Source of the DNA: Streptomyces sp. ISL-98 | GTDB taxonomy: Bacteria > Actinomycetota > Actinomycetes > Streptomycetales > Streptomycetaceae | Length of the DNA: 64,000 nucleotides | NCBI RefSeq assembly: GCF_018614055.1 | Contig: NZ_JAGGPB010000025.1 | Location: 186,001-250,000 of the forward strand | Reading direction: 5' to 3' | Shown: positions 50,413 to 58,769 of the stretch, piece by piece | Position numbering within the stretch: position 1 is the first letter of the stretch | How the letters are laid out: each line of letters begins with the position of its first letter | Made by a program: the position numbers and the translations under genes | Notes under the pieces: generated by a model | Databases searched by the model: none | Seen by the model: the letters and a program-made list of their open reading frames with translations, nothing else | What the model was told of the DNA's origin: nothing

Positions 50413-51818
50413 GCGGCACAGGCGGGTGGAACAAGACGGACAGGGCCACGGAAAACGAGACGGACAGGGCCATGGAAAGGGACACGGAGCGCACCTTTGG
50501 CGCCCTCCCTCCCGCGCGGGGACGCGGTTTCGCACAGACGTGGTGGGGCCGTGCCTGGCTGAAGGCACTGGAGGACACGGCGCTCGACGGCGAACAGCTC
50601 AAGAAGGGGCGCAAGTACGCGCGTGAGGGTGCGGTCGGCGCCGTGTCCGTAAGGCCCGGCCGGATCACGGCCGTCGTCCGGGAGCGGGACGGCTCGGCGT
50701 ACCGCAGTGATGTGCTGTTGCAGCGGCTGAGCGACGAGGACTGGGACCGCTTCCTGGACATGGCGGTCGAACGGGCCGGGCACATCGCGGCTCTCCTGGA
50801 CCGCGAGATGCCGCCGCACCTCGTGGAGGACGCGGCGGCGGCCGGGGTCGAACTGCTGCCGGGCATCGGCGATCTGGAGCCGGAGTGCTCGTGCGAGGCC
50901 TGGGACCACTGCCCGCACACCGCGGCGCTCTGCTACCAGGTGGCGAGGCTGCTGGACGAGGACCCGTTTGTGCTGCTGCTGATGCGGGGGCGGAGCGAGC
51001 GGGCGCTGCTCGACGAGCTGCAGGTACGCAGTGCCGCCAGGGCAGCGACTCCCCACGAAAGCATGGGGGCGCACGAGGAAGAGCGCGCGCCGGAGGGCGT
51101 GCGCGCGGACGCGGTCTTCGCGGCACGGGACGTACTGCCTTTGCCCGCGCCCCCGCCCCTCCCCGAGGAGCCGGGGCGGCCACCGGTTCTCGATACGGAG
51201 ACGGGGCCGGCGCCTGGGATCGACGTCGCGGCGCTGGAGTTCCTGGCAGCGGACGCCGCCGCCCGGGCTCATCGCCTGCTGGCCGAGGCGCTGTCGGCCG
51301 GTCATGAACAGCACCCCGTCGACAAAAAGCTGAACGCGGATCAGGACGCTGTACGGCTGGCAGCCGGGGCTCCCGGTCCAGTCATCGCCGCGCGCCTCGC
51401 GTCGGGATCCGGCCGGGAGCGGGCCGAACTCGCCCTCGCTGTACGAGCATGGGGGTACGGAGGGCGTGCCGGGCTCGCCGTACTGGAGGAGGACTGGTCC
51501 CCGGACCGGGAGGCGCTGGCCCGTGCCCGTGCGCGGCTGGCGGAAGCGTGGGACGAGGAGGAACGCCCGCAGTTCCGTGCTCAGCGCAACCGGTGGACGG
51601 TGACCGGCTCGGACGCTCGGCTCTCGGGCGCTCAGCTGCGATGCGGGCGCGACGGGCGCTGGTGGCCGTACCGCAAGGAGCGCGGCCGGTGGACGCCGGT
51701 CGGTCCCGGCGACCAGGATCCGGCGGTGGCGCTCGCCGTCGCCCTGCGGAGCGACGGACAGGAGGCGGCCGACTCCACAGCAATCCCCCGCAGGGGTGAC
51801 GAGCCCTCTCCCGGGTGA
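50409..51818 (+). CDS. SWIM zinc-finger protein
   Basis: A 469-residue protein coupled to the SNF2 gene by an ATGA overlap. The SWIM signature is PECSCEAWDHCPHTAALCYQ (CxC...CxH, near residues 158-174). The N-terminus contains a segment typical of these partners (RTFGALPPARGRGFAQTWWG, AWLKALEDTALDGEQLKKGR). The C-terminal half is helical and ends with Trp-rich strands (RWTVTGSDARLSGAQLRCGR, RWWPYRKERGRWTPVGPG). SWIM proteins bind nucleic acid or protein; paired with SNF2 helicases they are thought to form a repair or remodelling complex. The N-terminal ~25 residues carry DNA repeats (GGACAGGGCCA). Confidence 0.9.
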   Translation: MSGTGGWNKTDRATENETDRAMERDTERTFGALPPARGRGFAQTWWGRAWLKALEDTALDGEQLKKGRKYAREGAVGAVSVRPGRITAVVRERDGSAYRSDVLLQRLSDEDWDRFLDMAVERAGHIAALLDREMPPHLVEDAAAAGVELLPGIGDLEPECSCEAWDHCPHTAALCYQVARLLDEDPFVLLLMRGRSERALLDELQVRSAARAATPHESMGAHEEERAPEGVRADAVFAARDVLPLPAPPPLPEEPGRPPVLDTETGPAPGIDVAALEFLAADAAARAHRLLAEALSAGHEQHPVDKKLNADQDAVRLAAGAPGPVIAARLASGSGRERAELALAVRAWGYGGRAGLAVLEEDWSPDREALARARARLAEAWDEEERPQFRAQRNRWTVTGSDARLSGAQLRCGRDGRWWPYRKERGRWTPVGPGDQDPAVALAVALRSDGQEAADSTAIPRRGDEPSPG

Positions 51819-51978
51819 ATCGAACGCCGCATCACGGCAGCTTTCGGAAGCGCGCCCTGTCCTGTCGCCGTTCATTCGGACTTTCGCGCGACGGTTCGCC
51901 CGCCTTCCCCCGTGACGGCTTCTTGATCAGGTGAGTTCTCCGGGCGCTGGATCCCTCAACGTCGCCACAGGAGGAACC

Positions 51979-52083
51979 TTGAATTCCGCGCCCGCTCGTC
52001 TCGTGCTTCACCCTGCGTTCGAGAACCCACCTGTGGCAACCGCACTTTCCGTGCGCCCTGTTGACGCGAGGTGGTCGGAATGA
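51979..52083 (+). CDS. 34-residue peptide ORF coupled to ABC exporter, possible precursor peptide
   Basis: A perfect AGGAGG lies four bases before TTG 51979. The frame reads MNSAPARLVLHPAFENPPVA then TALSVRPVDARWSE and stops with TGA overlapping the ATG of the ABC transporter by four bases, so it is translationally coupled. Its codons are less GC-biased at the third position than those of the neighbours. No signal peptide or membrane segment is seen. It could be a small exported peptide, a leader for the exporter, or only a coupling ORF. No modification enzyme is adjacent, so a RiPP is not established. Confidence 0.4.
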   Translation: MNSAPARLVLHPAFENPPVATALSVRPVDARWSE

Positions 52084-54074
52084 AGTGGCTCGCAAGCGGT
52101 CGGCGTACCGGTTCCGTCGGAGCGGACTCGGAGTCGGTGTCGGTGTCGGCGGCGGATCCGAAGTCGGTGTCGGAGCCGGCGTCCGGCCCGGCAGCGGCGG
52201 TTCCACCCGCCAGGCAGGAACGACCGCACCCCTCGGCTCCTCCGGAGCTGGACTACAACGGGCGCAAGCACCGCCGCGCCATGGAGGATGCCACCCTGCG
52301 GGACATGGCGCGGCGGATCCCCGCCGCGCTCGGCCAGACCGCCCGGCTCGCCTGGTCGGTCGACCGGCGCATGGTGATCACCATCCTGGCCTGTCAGCTG
52401 CTGTCCGGGATCGGTACGGCCGTCATGCTCGCCGCCGTCGCCAAGGCCATGCAGCACCTGTTCGGAACGGCCGACGCCCGGGCGGCGTTATCGGCGGCCT
52501 CGCCGGCCCTGGTGCTGGCAGGCCTCGCCATGGCCACGGGTTCAGGGGCCTGGATCATGGCCGACTGGGCCACGCGCCGGCTCAACCCGCAAGTCGCCTC
52601 AGCAGCCGACATGACCATCGTCGACCTCCACATGCGGGCCGAGTTGTCCGCCTACGACCAAGAGGGTTTCAAGGACCGCAGTCAGGCGGCCGAGATCGGG
52701 GCACTGCGCGCCGTCGATCTCGCCGATGACGCCAAGACCCTCACGAACGGGTTCGTGCAGCTCGTCTCCGCCGCGTCCGTCCTCGCGGTGCTCCACCCTC
52801 TGCTGGTCGGCGTGCTGCTGCTCTCCGTCCTTCCTCGCGGCCTGGGCGGTGTGATCGCCGCGCGCATCGACTACCGCGTCCACGACCGTACGATCTCCGC
52901 GCGCAATGTGCGCGGCATGATGCGGTGGTGGCTGACAACCTCGGAACTCGCCGACGAACTGCGCGCCAACACCATGCGCGGCTACCTCTACTTCTGGTAC
53001 CGCACGATGTGCGACCGGGTGGAGGGCAAAGAGCTGGAGGGCGCGGGGCCCTATCTGCGGATTACGGCCGTCGCCGCGGCACTGTCCGGGATCTTCACGC
53101 TCGGCATGTGGGCCTCCCTCGCCGCGCTCGTGCTGTCCGGCCACATGGTCCTGGCCATCGCCGGAACGGCCATCGTCGCGTCCCAAACCGCCGGCCGCGC
53201 CCTCAACTCGATCATTCGCTATGGCGCCGTCATGTTCCACCACGGCCTCTACCTCGGCGACTACCACGATTTCCTGGCCGAAGTACGGACGATGACCACC
53301 CGTCGCGGCGCCGCAACGGTCCGGGCGCCCCGCACCATCCGCCTCGACGAAGTCGAGTTCAGCTACTCCAACAAGGCAGCCCCTGCCCTGCACAACCTCT
53401 CGCTCACCCTCAAGCGCGGTGAAGTGGTCGCCCTCGTCGGGGAGAACGGCGCCGGCAAGTCGACCCTGGTGCGGCTGCTGACCGGACTGACGTTGGCCAC
53501 ATCCGGCGGCGTGTACTGGGACGGCACCGATCTCGCCACCGCCGATGCCGAATCCGTGTGGCAGCACGTCGGGCTCGTACCCCAGAACAACGGCCACTGG
53601 CCCTTGGCAGCCAGGGAGAACATCACCCTCGGTCAGCCACGAGAGTTCGGCGACGAGCAGGTCTGGAAGGCCGCCGAACAGGTCGGCATGGCGGGCGTCA
53701 TCCGTGACCTGCCCGACGAACTGGAAACACTGCTGGCCCGCTCGGTGTGGGGCGGGCAGGAACTGTCCGGCGGGCAATGGCAGCGTCTCGCCTGTGCCCG
53801 CGCCCTCTACCGCAAGCCGGGCCTTCTCATCCTGGACGAGCCCACCAGCGAGATGGACGCGAGGGGCGAGCACATGATCTTCCGTACGCTCCGGGACATC
53901 GCGCAGGACCGCATCACCGTCGTGGTCACCCACCGCCTCGACAACGTGAAGATGGCGGACCGGATCATCGTCCTCGACGAAGGCCGCATCCGGGAGGAGG
54001 GCACATTCGAGGAGCTGGTGCACAGGGACGGCAGCCTCCTCGGCGAGTTGTACGCCCTGTCCCAGGACCGCTGA
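52080..54074 (+). CDS. ABC exporter, fused permease/ATPase (half-transporter)
   Basis: A 664-residue half-transporter of the exporter type. A 60-residue polar Ser/Pro/Val-rich N-terminus with repeated SVSVS/KSVSE precedes six membrane helices (first: MVITILACQLLSGIGTAVML). The ATPase domain has Walker A LVGENGAGKSTLVRLL, Q-loop LVPQNNGHWPLAARE, signature GGQELSGGQWQRLACAR and Walker B GLLILDEPTSEMD, with the switch histidine in VVVTHRLDNVKM. The start ATG 52080 overlaps the small upstream ORF. A half-transporter must dimerise; exported substrate is unknown, a peptide or lipid being typical. A peptidase domain for leader cleavage is not present. Confidence 0.9.
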   Translation: MKWLASGRRTGSVGADSESVSVSAADPKSVSEPASGPAAAVPPARQERPHPSAPPELDYNGRKHRRAMEDATLRDMARRIPAALGQTARLAWSVDRRMVITILACQLLSGIGTAVMLAAVAKAMQHLFGTADARAALSAASPALVLAGLAMATGSGAWIMADWATRRLNPQVASAADMTIVDLHMRAELSAYDQEGFKDRSQAAEIGALRAVDLADDAKTLTNGFVQLVSAASVLAVLHPLLVGVLLLSVLPRGLGGVIAARIDYRVHDRTISARNVRGMMRWWLTTSELADELRANTMRGYLYFWYRTMCDRVEGKELEGAGPYLRITAVAAALSGIFTLGMWASLAALVLSGHMVLAIAGTAIVASQTAGRALNSIIRYGAVMFHHGLYLGDYHDFLAEVRTMTTRRGAATVRAPRTIRLDEVEFSYSNKAAPALHNLSLTLKRGEVVALVGENGAGKSTLVRLLTGLTLATSGGVYWDGTDLATADAESVWQHVGLVPQNNGHWPLAARENITLGQPREFGDEQVWKAAEQVGMAGVIRDLPDELETLLARSVWGGQELSGGQWQRLACARALYRKPGLLILDEPTSEMDARGEHMIFRTLRDIAQDRITVVVTHRLDNVKMADRIIVLDEGRIREEGTFEELVHRDGSLLGELYALSQDR

Positions 54075-54101
54075 CCCTGCCCACCGGGTGGGCCGATAGC
54101 C

Positions 54102-54162
54102 ACCGGTACTGACGGCCGGTCGCTACCGCTACTGACGGCCGATCCTCACCGGTGCTGACCGC
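54102..54162. repeat. 23-bp period direct repeats upstream of the GAF regulator
   Basis: Three imperfect copies start at 54102, 54125 and 54148, each built on ACCGnTnCTGACGGCCG; the last is partial. Copies one and two share about 18 of 23 positions. They lie between the ABC transporter stop and the GAF regulator start and could be protein sites in its leader. Confidence 0.5.
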
Positions 54163-54173
54163 AGGAGCACGGT

Positions 54174-54201
54174 GTGCCCCGGGACAGAGATCCCGGGGCA
54201 C
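54174..54201 (+). terminator. Hairpin between ABC exporter and GAF regulator
   Basis: GTGCCCCGGGA at 54174-54184 pairs perfectly with TCCCGGGGCAC at 54191-54201 around CAGAGA. It lies about 100 bp after the exporter stop and 83 bp before the regulator start, and likely ends the exporter transcript. Without a T-run a leader-structure role is also possible. Confidence 0.55.
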
Positions 54202-54283
54202 TGGCGGTAAGGAACACGCCACCCCACGACAGGCGTCCTTGCCGCCGTACTGGCCCTCCGACACGATGGTTCGGGAGGCCGAA

Positions 54284-55552
54284 GTGACCGATGCATGGGT
54301 GGCTCTGGAGGCCGGTGCCGACCCCGTTGAGCGGCTGGGTGAACTGCGCAGGGCGCATGAGGTGTTCACCAGCGCGGGGCGGCTTGAGCGGCCCGTACGG
54401 TCCGTGGTCGGGGAGTCGTGGCGGCGGTCCGCGCGGGCGCATGTGAGCCCCGAGTCCACCGCTCGTGTCGAGCTGACCGACGCGGACCTCGGCTCGTACA
54501 GGCACGAACATCCGCTGGCCCGCGTGATGCCGCTGTTCCGGGAGCTGATGGGCACCTTCGCGAGCGACGGAGAGCACCTGCTCGCGGTGTGCGACGCACA
54601 GTGCCGCCTTTTGTGGGTCGAGGGGCACCCCGGGACCCGGCGCCGTGCCGGGCGGCTGAACTTCGTTCCCGGTGCCCGCTGGTCCGAGTCCGCGATGGGA
54701 ACGAACGCACCCGGAACAGCCGTTGCCCTGGACCGGCCCGTGCAGGTCTTCGCCGCCGAACACTTCAGCAGGCCGGTACAGCCCTGGACCTGTGCCGCGG
54801 CACCCGTACACGATCCGCGCACCGGACGTCTCCTCGGAGCCGTCGACATCACCGGTGGGGACGGGCTCGCGCATCCGCACAGTCTGGCGTTCGTCCAGGC
54901 GGTCGCCCGTGCGGCCGAGTCACAGCTCGCGCTTCTCTCGCCGCCCCCGCACGCCTCCGCCGTCCAGCTCTGCGCGCTGGGCAGGGACGAGGCCCTGCTC
55001 GTGGTCGACGGCCGCAAGTTACGTCTCAGCCGCCGTCACAGCGAGATCCTGGTGCTGCTCGCCCGTCACCCCGAGGGCCTGACCGGCGACGAGCTGCTCA
55101 TCGCCCTGTACGAGGACGAGTCGGTCACGCCCGTCACCCTGCGCGCAGAGCTGTCCCGGCTGCGTCGCCTGCTCGGCCCGGCGCTGCTCCTCTCCCGGCC
55201 GTACCGGCTCGCCTCCCCCGTCGACACGGACTTCGACACCGTCGCACGACGCCTCGCGTCCGGCGCGACGACGGCGGCCATGAGCGGGTACGCGGGCCCG
55301 CTGCTGCCCGTCTCGCAGGCCCCCGAGGTCGTACGTCTGCGGAGGCGTCTGGAGGACCAGCTGCGGGCCGCAGTGATCGCCCGCGCGGATCCCGGGCTGC
55401 TCGGCGACTGGGCGTACAGCCCCTGGGGAGAGGACGATCTGGCGGTCTGGCAGACGCTCGCGTCCGTACTTCCCGAGGATCAGCGGCCTGCCGCGCTCAC
55501 TCGCGTACGGGAACTCGACACCTGGCAGCGTGGCCGGGCATGGGACCGGTGA
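54284..55552 (+). CDS. GAF-domain transcriptional regulator (AcoR-type input, winged-helix output)
   Basis: A 422-residue regulator. The N-terminal part matches the input of AcoR-type proteins (LGELRRAHEVFTSAGRLERP with RSVVGESWRRSARAHV), followed by a GAF domain (LAVCDAQCRLLWVEGHPGTR, ESAMGTNAPGTAVALDRPVQ). No sigma-54 AAA+ domain is present; instead the C-terminus has a DNA-binding winged helix (VDGRKLRLSRRHSEILVLLA, LAREL-type LRAELSRLRRLLGP). GTG 54284 follows GGGAGG by five bases and is preferred over ATG 54266. It precedes the aldehyde dehydrogenase genes and should regulate them in response to a small molecule. Confidence 0.82.
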   Translation: MTDAWVALEAGADPVERLGELRRAHEVFTSAGRLERPVRSVVGESWRRSARAHVSPESTARVELTDADLGSYRHEHPLARVMPLFRELMGTFASDGEHLLAVCDAQCRLLWVEGHPGTRRRAGRLNFVPGARWSESAMGTNAPGTAVALDRPVQVFAAEHFSRPVQPWTCAAAPVHDPRTGRLLGAVDITGGDGLAHPHSLAFVQAVARAAESQLALLSPPPHASAVQLCALGRDEALLVVDGRKLRLSRRHSEILVLLARHPEGLTGDELLIALYEDESVTPVTLRAELSRLRRLLGPALLLSRPYRLASPVDTDFDTVARRLASGATTAAMSGYAGPLLPVSQAPEVVRLRRRLEDQLRAAVIARADPGLLGDWAYSPWGEDDLAVWQTLASVLPEDQRPAALTRVRELDTWQRGRAWDR

Positions 55553-55605
55553 GCATCCGCCCCGGATGACGGCTCCCACGCTGCGGACACGGCCCGGTCT
55601 CCTTA

Positions 55606-55651
55606 GTGTCTTTTCATGGACCACCACAGTGTCTGTTGATGGAGCACCACA
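55606..55651. promoter_or_regulatory. Tandem 23-bp direct repeats before the aldehyde dehydrogenase gene
   Basis: Two adjacent 23-bp units (55606-55628 and 55629-55651) share 20 of 23 bases; both begin GTGTCT and end CACCACA. They end 42 bp before the ATG of the betaine-aldehyde-dehydrogenase-like gene and lie just after the GAF regulator. This is the expected place for activator binding at the catabolic operon. The repeats are seen; the regulator is inferred. Confidence 0.55.
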
Positions 55652-55693
55652 CAGCACCACAGGTGCCGCCCATCCGAACCCGGAGGAGCCCCC

Positions 55694-57163
55694 ATGCCGG
55701 AGCTGTTCATCGGTGGCAAGTGGACCGCCGCCCTCGGCGGGCAGGTTCGTGAGATCCGCTGCCCCGCTGACGGCACCCTGGTGGCAACCGTCGACGAGGC
55801 CGGTCCCAAGGACGCCGCCGCTGCCCTTGCCGCCGCCCGTGACGCCTTCGACAGCGGGCCGTGGCCACGCACTCCGGCCGCCGAGCGCGGCCGGCTGCTG
55901 CTGCGCGTCGCCGACCTGCTGGAACGCGACAGGCCGACGCTCGCCCGGGCCGAATCCCTGGACACAGGGAAGCGGCTCGTCGAGAGCGAGTACGACATGG
56001 ACGACATCGCGGCCTGCTTCCGCTACTTCGGCAACCTCACGGCATCGGGCGGCAACGACCGGATCGTCGACACAGGCAATCCCGACGTCGACAGCAGAGT
56101 GGTCCACGAACCGGTCGGCGTGTGCGCGCTGATCACTCCATGGAACTATCCGCTCCTGCAGACGGCCTGGAAGGTCGCCCCGGCGCTCGGCGCGGGCAAC
56201 ACCTTCGTCCTCAAGCCCAGCGAGCTGACCCCGCACACCGCCATCATCCTCATGCGTCTGCTGACCGAGGCAGGACTGCCCGACGGGGTCGCCAACCTCG
56301 TGCTGGGCGCCGGCCCGACAGCGGGTGCGCCGCTCACCGCGGACCCCCGGGTCGACCTGGTGTCGTTCACCGGCGGACTCGTCACGGGGCGCCGCATCAT
56401 GGCAGCGGCCGCCCCCACCGTGAAGAAGGTCGCCCTCGAACTGGGCGGCAAGAATCCCAACATCGTCTTCGCCGACGCCGATTTCGACGCGGCGGTCGAC
56501 CACGCCGTGATGGCGGTGTTCCTGCACTCCGGGCAGGTCTGCTCGGCCGGGGCACGGCTCCTGGTCCAGAACGAACTGCACGACGCGTTCGTCGACGAGG
56601 TGGTGGCCCGGGCCAGGGCGATCCGGCTCGGTGGCCCGTTCGACGAGAATGCCCGCACCGGGCCGCTGATCTCCGCGGCGCACCGCGACAAGATCGAGGC
56701 GTACGTGGCGGCCGGGCTGGGCGAGGGCGCCGTACTGCGCTGCGGCGGCAAGCGGCCCGACGACCCGGCCCTGCAGGACGGCTTCTACTACCTGCCGACC
56801 GTGTTGGACGAGTGCACGCCGGGCATGTCCGTGGTGGCCGACGAGTCGTTCGGTCCGGTGCTCACCGTCGAGATGTTCCGTGACGAGGAGGAGGCGGTCG
56901 CGCTCGCCAACGACACCGTCTACGGGCTGACCGGAGCCGTCTGGTCGGGTGATGTGGCCCGGGCGCAGCGGGTGGCTTCCCGGGTGCGCGCCGGCACTGT
57001 ATGGATCAATGACTTCCATCCGTACGTTCCCCAGGCAGAGTGGGGCGGAATGAAGCAGTCCGGTTTCGGCCGTGAACTTGGCCCGGCCGGACTTGCCGAG
57101 TACCAGGAGGCCAAGCACATCTGGCGCAATCTCTCGCCCAGGCCGCAGAGGTGGTTCGAATGA
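55694..57163 (+). CDS. betB: Betaine-aldehyde-dehydrogenase-like NAD(P) aldehyde dehydrogenase
   Basis: A 489-residue ALDH. The conserved blocks are WNYPLLQTAWKVAPALGAGN, ALELGGKNPNIVFADADFD with general-base Glu249, and HSGQVCSAGARLLVQ with nucleophile Cys283. FGPVLTVEMF and the C-terminal WGGMKQSGFGRELG are typical of the betaine/aminoaldehyde branch. The symbol is by similarity and context: an APC permease and a GMC-type choline-oxidase-like enzyme follow. It would oxidise betaine aldehyde or a related aminoaldehyde to the acid. The stop overlaps the permease start by four bases (ATGA). Confidence 0.85.
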   Translation: MPELFIGGKWTAALGGQVREIRCPADGTLVATVDEAGPKDAAAALAAARDAFDSGPWPRTPAAERGRLLLRVADLLERDRPTLARAESLDTGKRLVESEYDMDDIAACFRYFGNLTASGGNDRIVDTGNPDVDSRVVHEPVGVCALITPWNYPLLQTAWKVAPALGAGNTFVLKPSELTPHTAIILMRLLTEAGLPDGVANLVLGAGPTAGAPLTADPRVDLVSFTGGLVTGRRIMAAAAPTVKKVALELGGKNPNIVFADADFDAAVDHAVMAVFLHSGQVCSAGARLLVQNELHDAFVDEVVARARAIRLGGPFDENARTGPLISAAHRDKIEAYVAAGLGEGAVLRCGGKRPDDPALQDGFYYLPTVLDECTPGMSVVADESFGPVLTVEMFRDEEEAVALANDTVYGLTGAVWSGDVARAQRVASRVRAGTVWINDFHPYVPQAEWGGMKQSGFGRELGPAGLAEYQEAKHIWRNLSPRPQRWFE

Positions 57164-58746
57164 GTACGGATGCAGGAAGAGGTCCGGAACCAGCTGGTCC
57201 GGTCCGGACCCAGACCCAGCACGACGACGATGCTCTGGGAGAGCTCGGCTACCGCCCGGAACTCAAGCGCAGCCTCGGCAATTTCCACACCTTCGCCGCC
57301 GGGATCAGCTACATCTCGATCCTGACCGGCACCTTCCAGCTCTTCTACTTCGGCGTGGCCTTCGGCGGGCCCGCCTACTGGTGGTCCTGGCCGATGGTCT
57401 TCACCGGCCAGCTGATGGTGGCCCTGTGCTTCTGCGAGCTGGCCGCCCGCTATCCGGTCGCCGGTTCGGTCTACAACTGGGCCAAGACCATGGGCGGTCC
57501 GCACATCGGCTGGCTCGGCGGCTGGATGATGATGACGGCCACCATGGTGACGCTCTCGGCCGTGGCACTCGCGTACCAGATCACGCTGCCGCAGATCGAC
57601 GACTGGTTCCAGTTCGTGGGCGACGGCACCGGTGAGAACGACGCGGCCGCCAACGCCGTACTCCTCGGCACGGTGCTCATCCTCTTCTCCACCGTGGTCA
57701 ACGCCTTCGGTGTCCAGCTCATGGCCCGGATCAACTCGGCCGGTGTGTTCATCGAGCTGATCGCCGCCGTCGCTCTGATCGTCTTCCTGGCGGCGCACAT
57801 CACCCGCGGCCCCAGCAGTGTCCTCACTGAGACGTACGGGCTCGGCAGTGGCCAGGACCTCGGCTATTTCGGCGCGTTCCTGACCGCGTCGCTGGCCTCC
57901 GCGTACGTCATGTACGGGTTCGACACCGCGTCGTCACTCGGCGAGGAGTCGCACGATCCGAGCCGCAACGCGCCCCGCGCCATCCTGCGGGCACTCGTCG
58001 CGTCCTTCATCATCGGCGGGTTCATCCTGCTCTTCGCTCTGATGGCCGTGCCGGATCTGGCCGCCGAGGAGCTGGGCACGGGCGGTCTGCAGTACGTGGT
58101 GCTGGAGACGCTCGGTTCGACCATCGGCGAGATCTTCCTGTGGTGCGTCGTCGTCGCGATCACCGTCTGTGTGCTGGCCGTGCATGCCGCAGGCATCCGG
58201 CTGATGTTCGCCATGGCGCGGGACAACAACCTGCCGGCGGGCTCTCTCCTCGCCCGGGTCAGCCCCCGCTTCCAGACACCAGTGGTGCCCGCCGTCGTGA
58301 TCGGTGTGATCGGCGTCGTCATCCTGGTGATCAACATCAACCAGCCACAGATCTTCTCGGTGATCACCAGCATCGCCATCATCATGATCTACGTGGCGTA
58401 CCTGCTGGTCACCGTGCCCATGCTGATCCAGCGCCTGCGCGGCAGATGGCAGCCCGCCGAGGGCAAGTTCTCGCTCGGCAGGTTCGGGCTGCCGGTCAAC
58501 ATCCTCGCCGTGCTGTGGGGCGCCGCCATGTCGCTCAACCTCGCCTGGCCGCGCGCCGAGGTCTACAACGCGACGGGCGACCAGCACTGGTATCTGCGCT
58601 GGGGCGCGTTTCTCTTCATCGGCATCGTCGCGCTGGGCGGCTTCGCCTACTACTGGTTCGTACAGCGGCACAAGACGGGAGTCCTCGCCGAGCACCGCTT
58701 CGAGGCCGTGGAACCGGCGCCGACGCCCCCGTCCGCCGCCCCCTGA
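57160..58746 (+). CDS. APC-superfamily amino acid/choline permease
   Basis: A 528-residue transporter with 12 membrane helices. A polar N-terminus is followed by GYRPELKRSLGNFHTFAAGI and the typical first-helix break ISYISILTG. Conserved signs are WPMVFTGQLMVALCFCELAA, FDTASSLGEESHDPSRNAPR and MFAMARDNNLPAGSLLARVS, matching the bacterial/fungal amino acid-choline family. Operon context with betaine aldehyde dehydrogenase and GMC oxidoreductase suggests choline, ethanolamine or an aminoalcohol as substrate; this is inference. The start overlaps betB by four bases. Confidence 0.88.
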   Translation: MSTDAGRGPEPAGPVRTQTQHDDDALGELGYRPELKRSLGNFHTFAAGISYISILTGTFQLFYFGVAFGGPAYWWSWPMVFTGQLMVALCFCELAARYPVAGSVYNWAKTMGGPHIGWLGGWMMMTATMVTLSAVALAYQITLPQIDDWFQFVGDGTGENDAAANAVLLGTVLILFSTVVNAFGVQLMARINSAGVFIELIAAVALIVFLAAHITRGPSSVLTETYGLGSGQDLGYFGAFLTASLASAYVMYGFDTASSLGEESHDPSRNAPRAILRALVASFIIGGFILLFALMAVPDLAAEELGTGGLQYVVLETLGSTIGEIFLWCVVVAITVCVLAVHAAGIRLMFAMARDNNLPAGSLLARVSPRFQTPVVPAVVIGVIGVVILVININQPQIFSVITSIAIIMIYVAYLLVTVPMLIQRLRGRWQPAEGKFSLGRFGLPVNILAVLWGAAMSLNLAWPRAEVYNATGDQHWYLRWGAFLFIGIVALGGFAYYWFVQRHKTGVLAEHRFEAVEPAPTPPSAAP

Positions 58747-58769
58747 ACACCTCTGATCCAGGAGACGCA

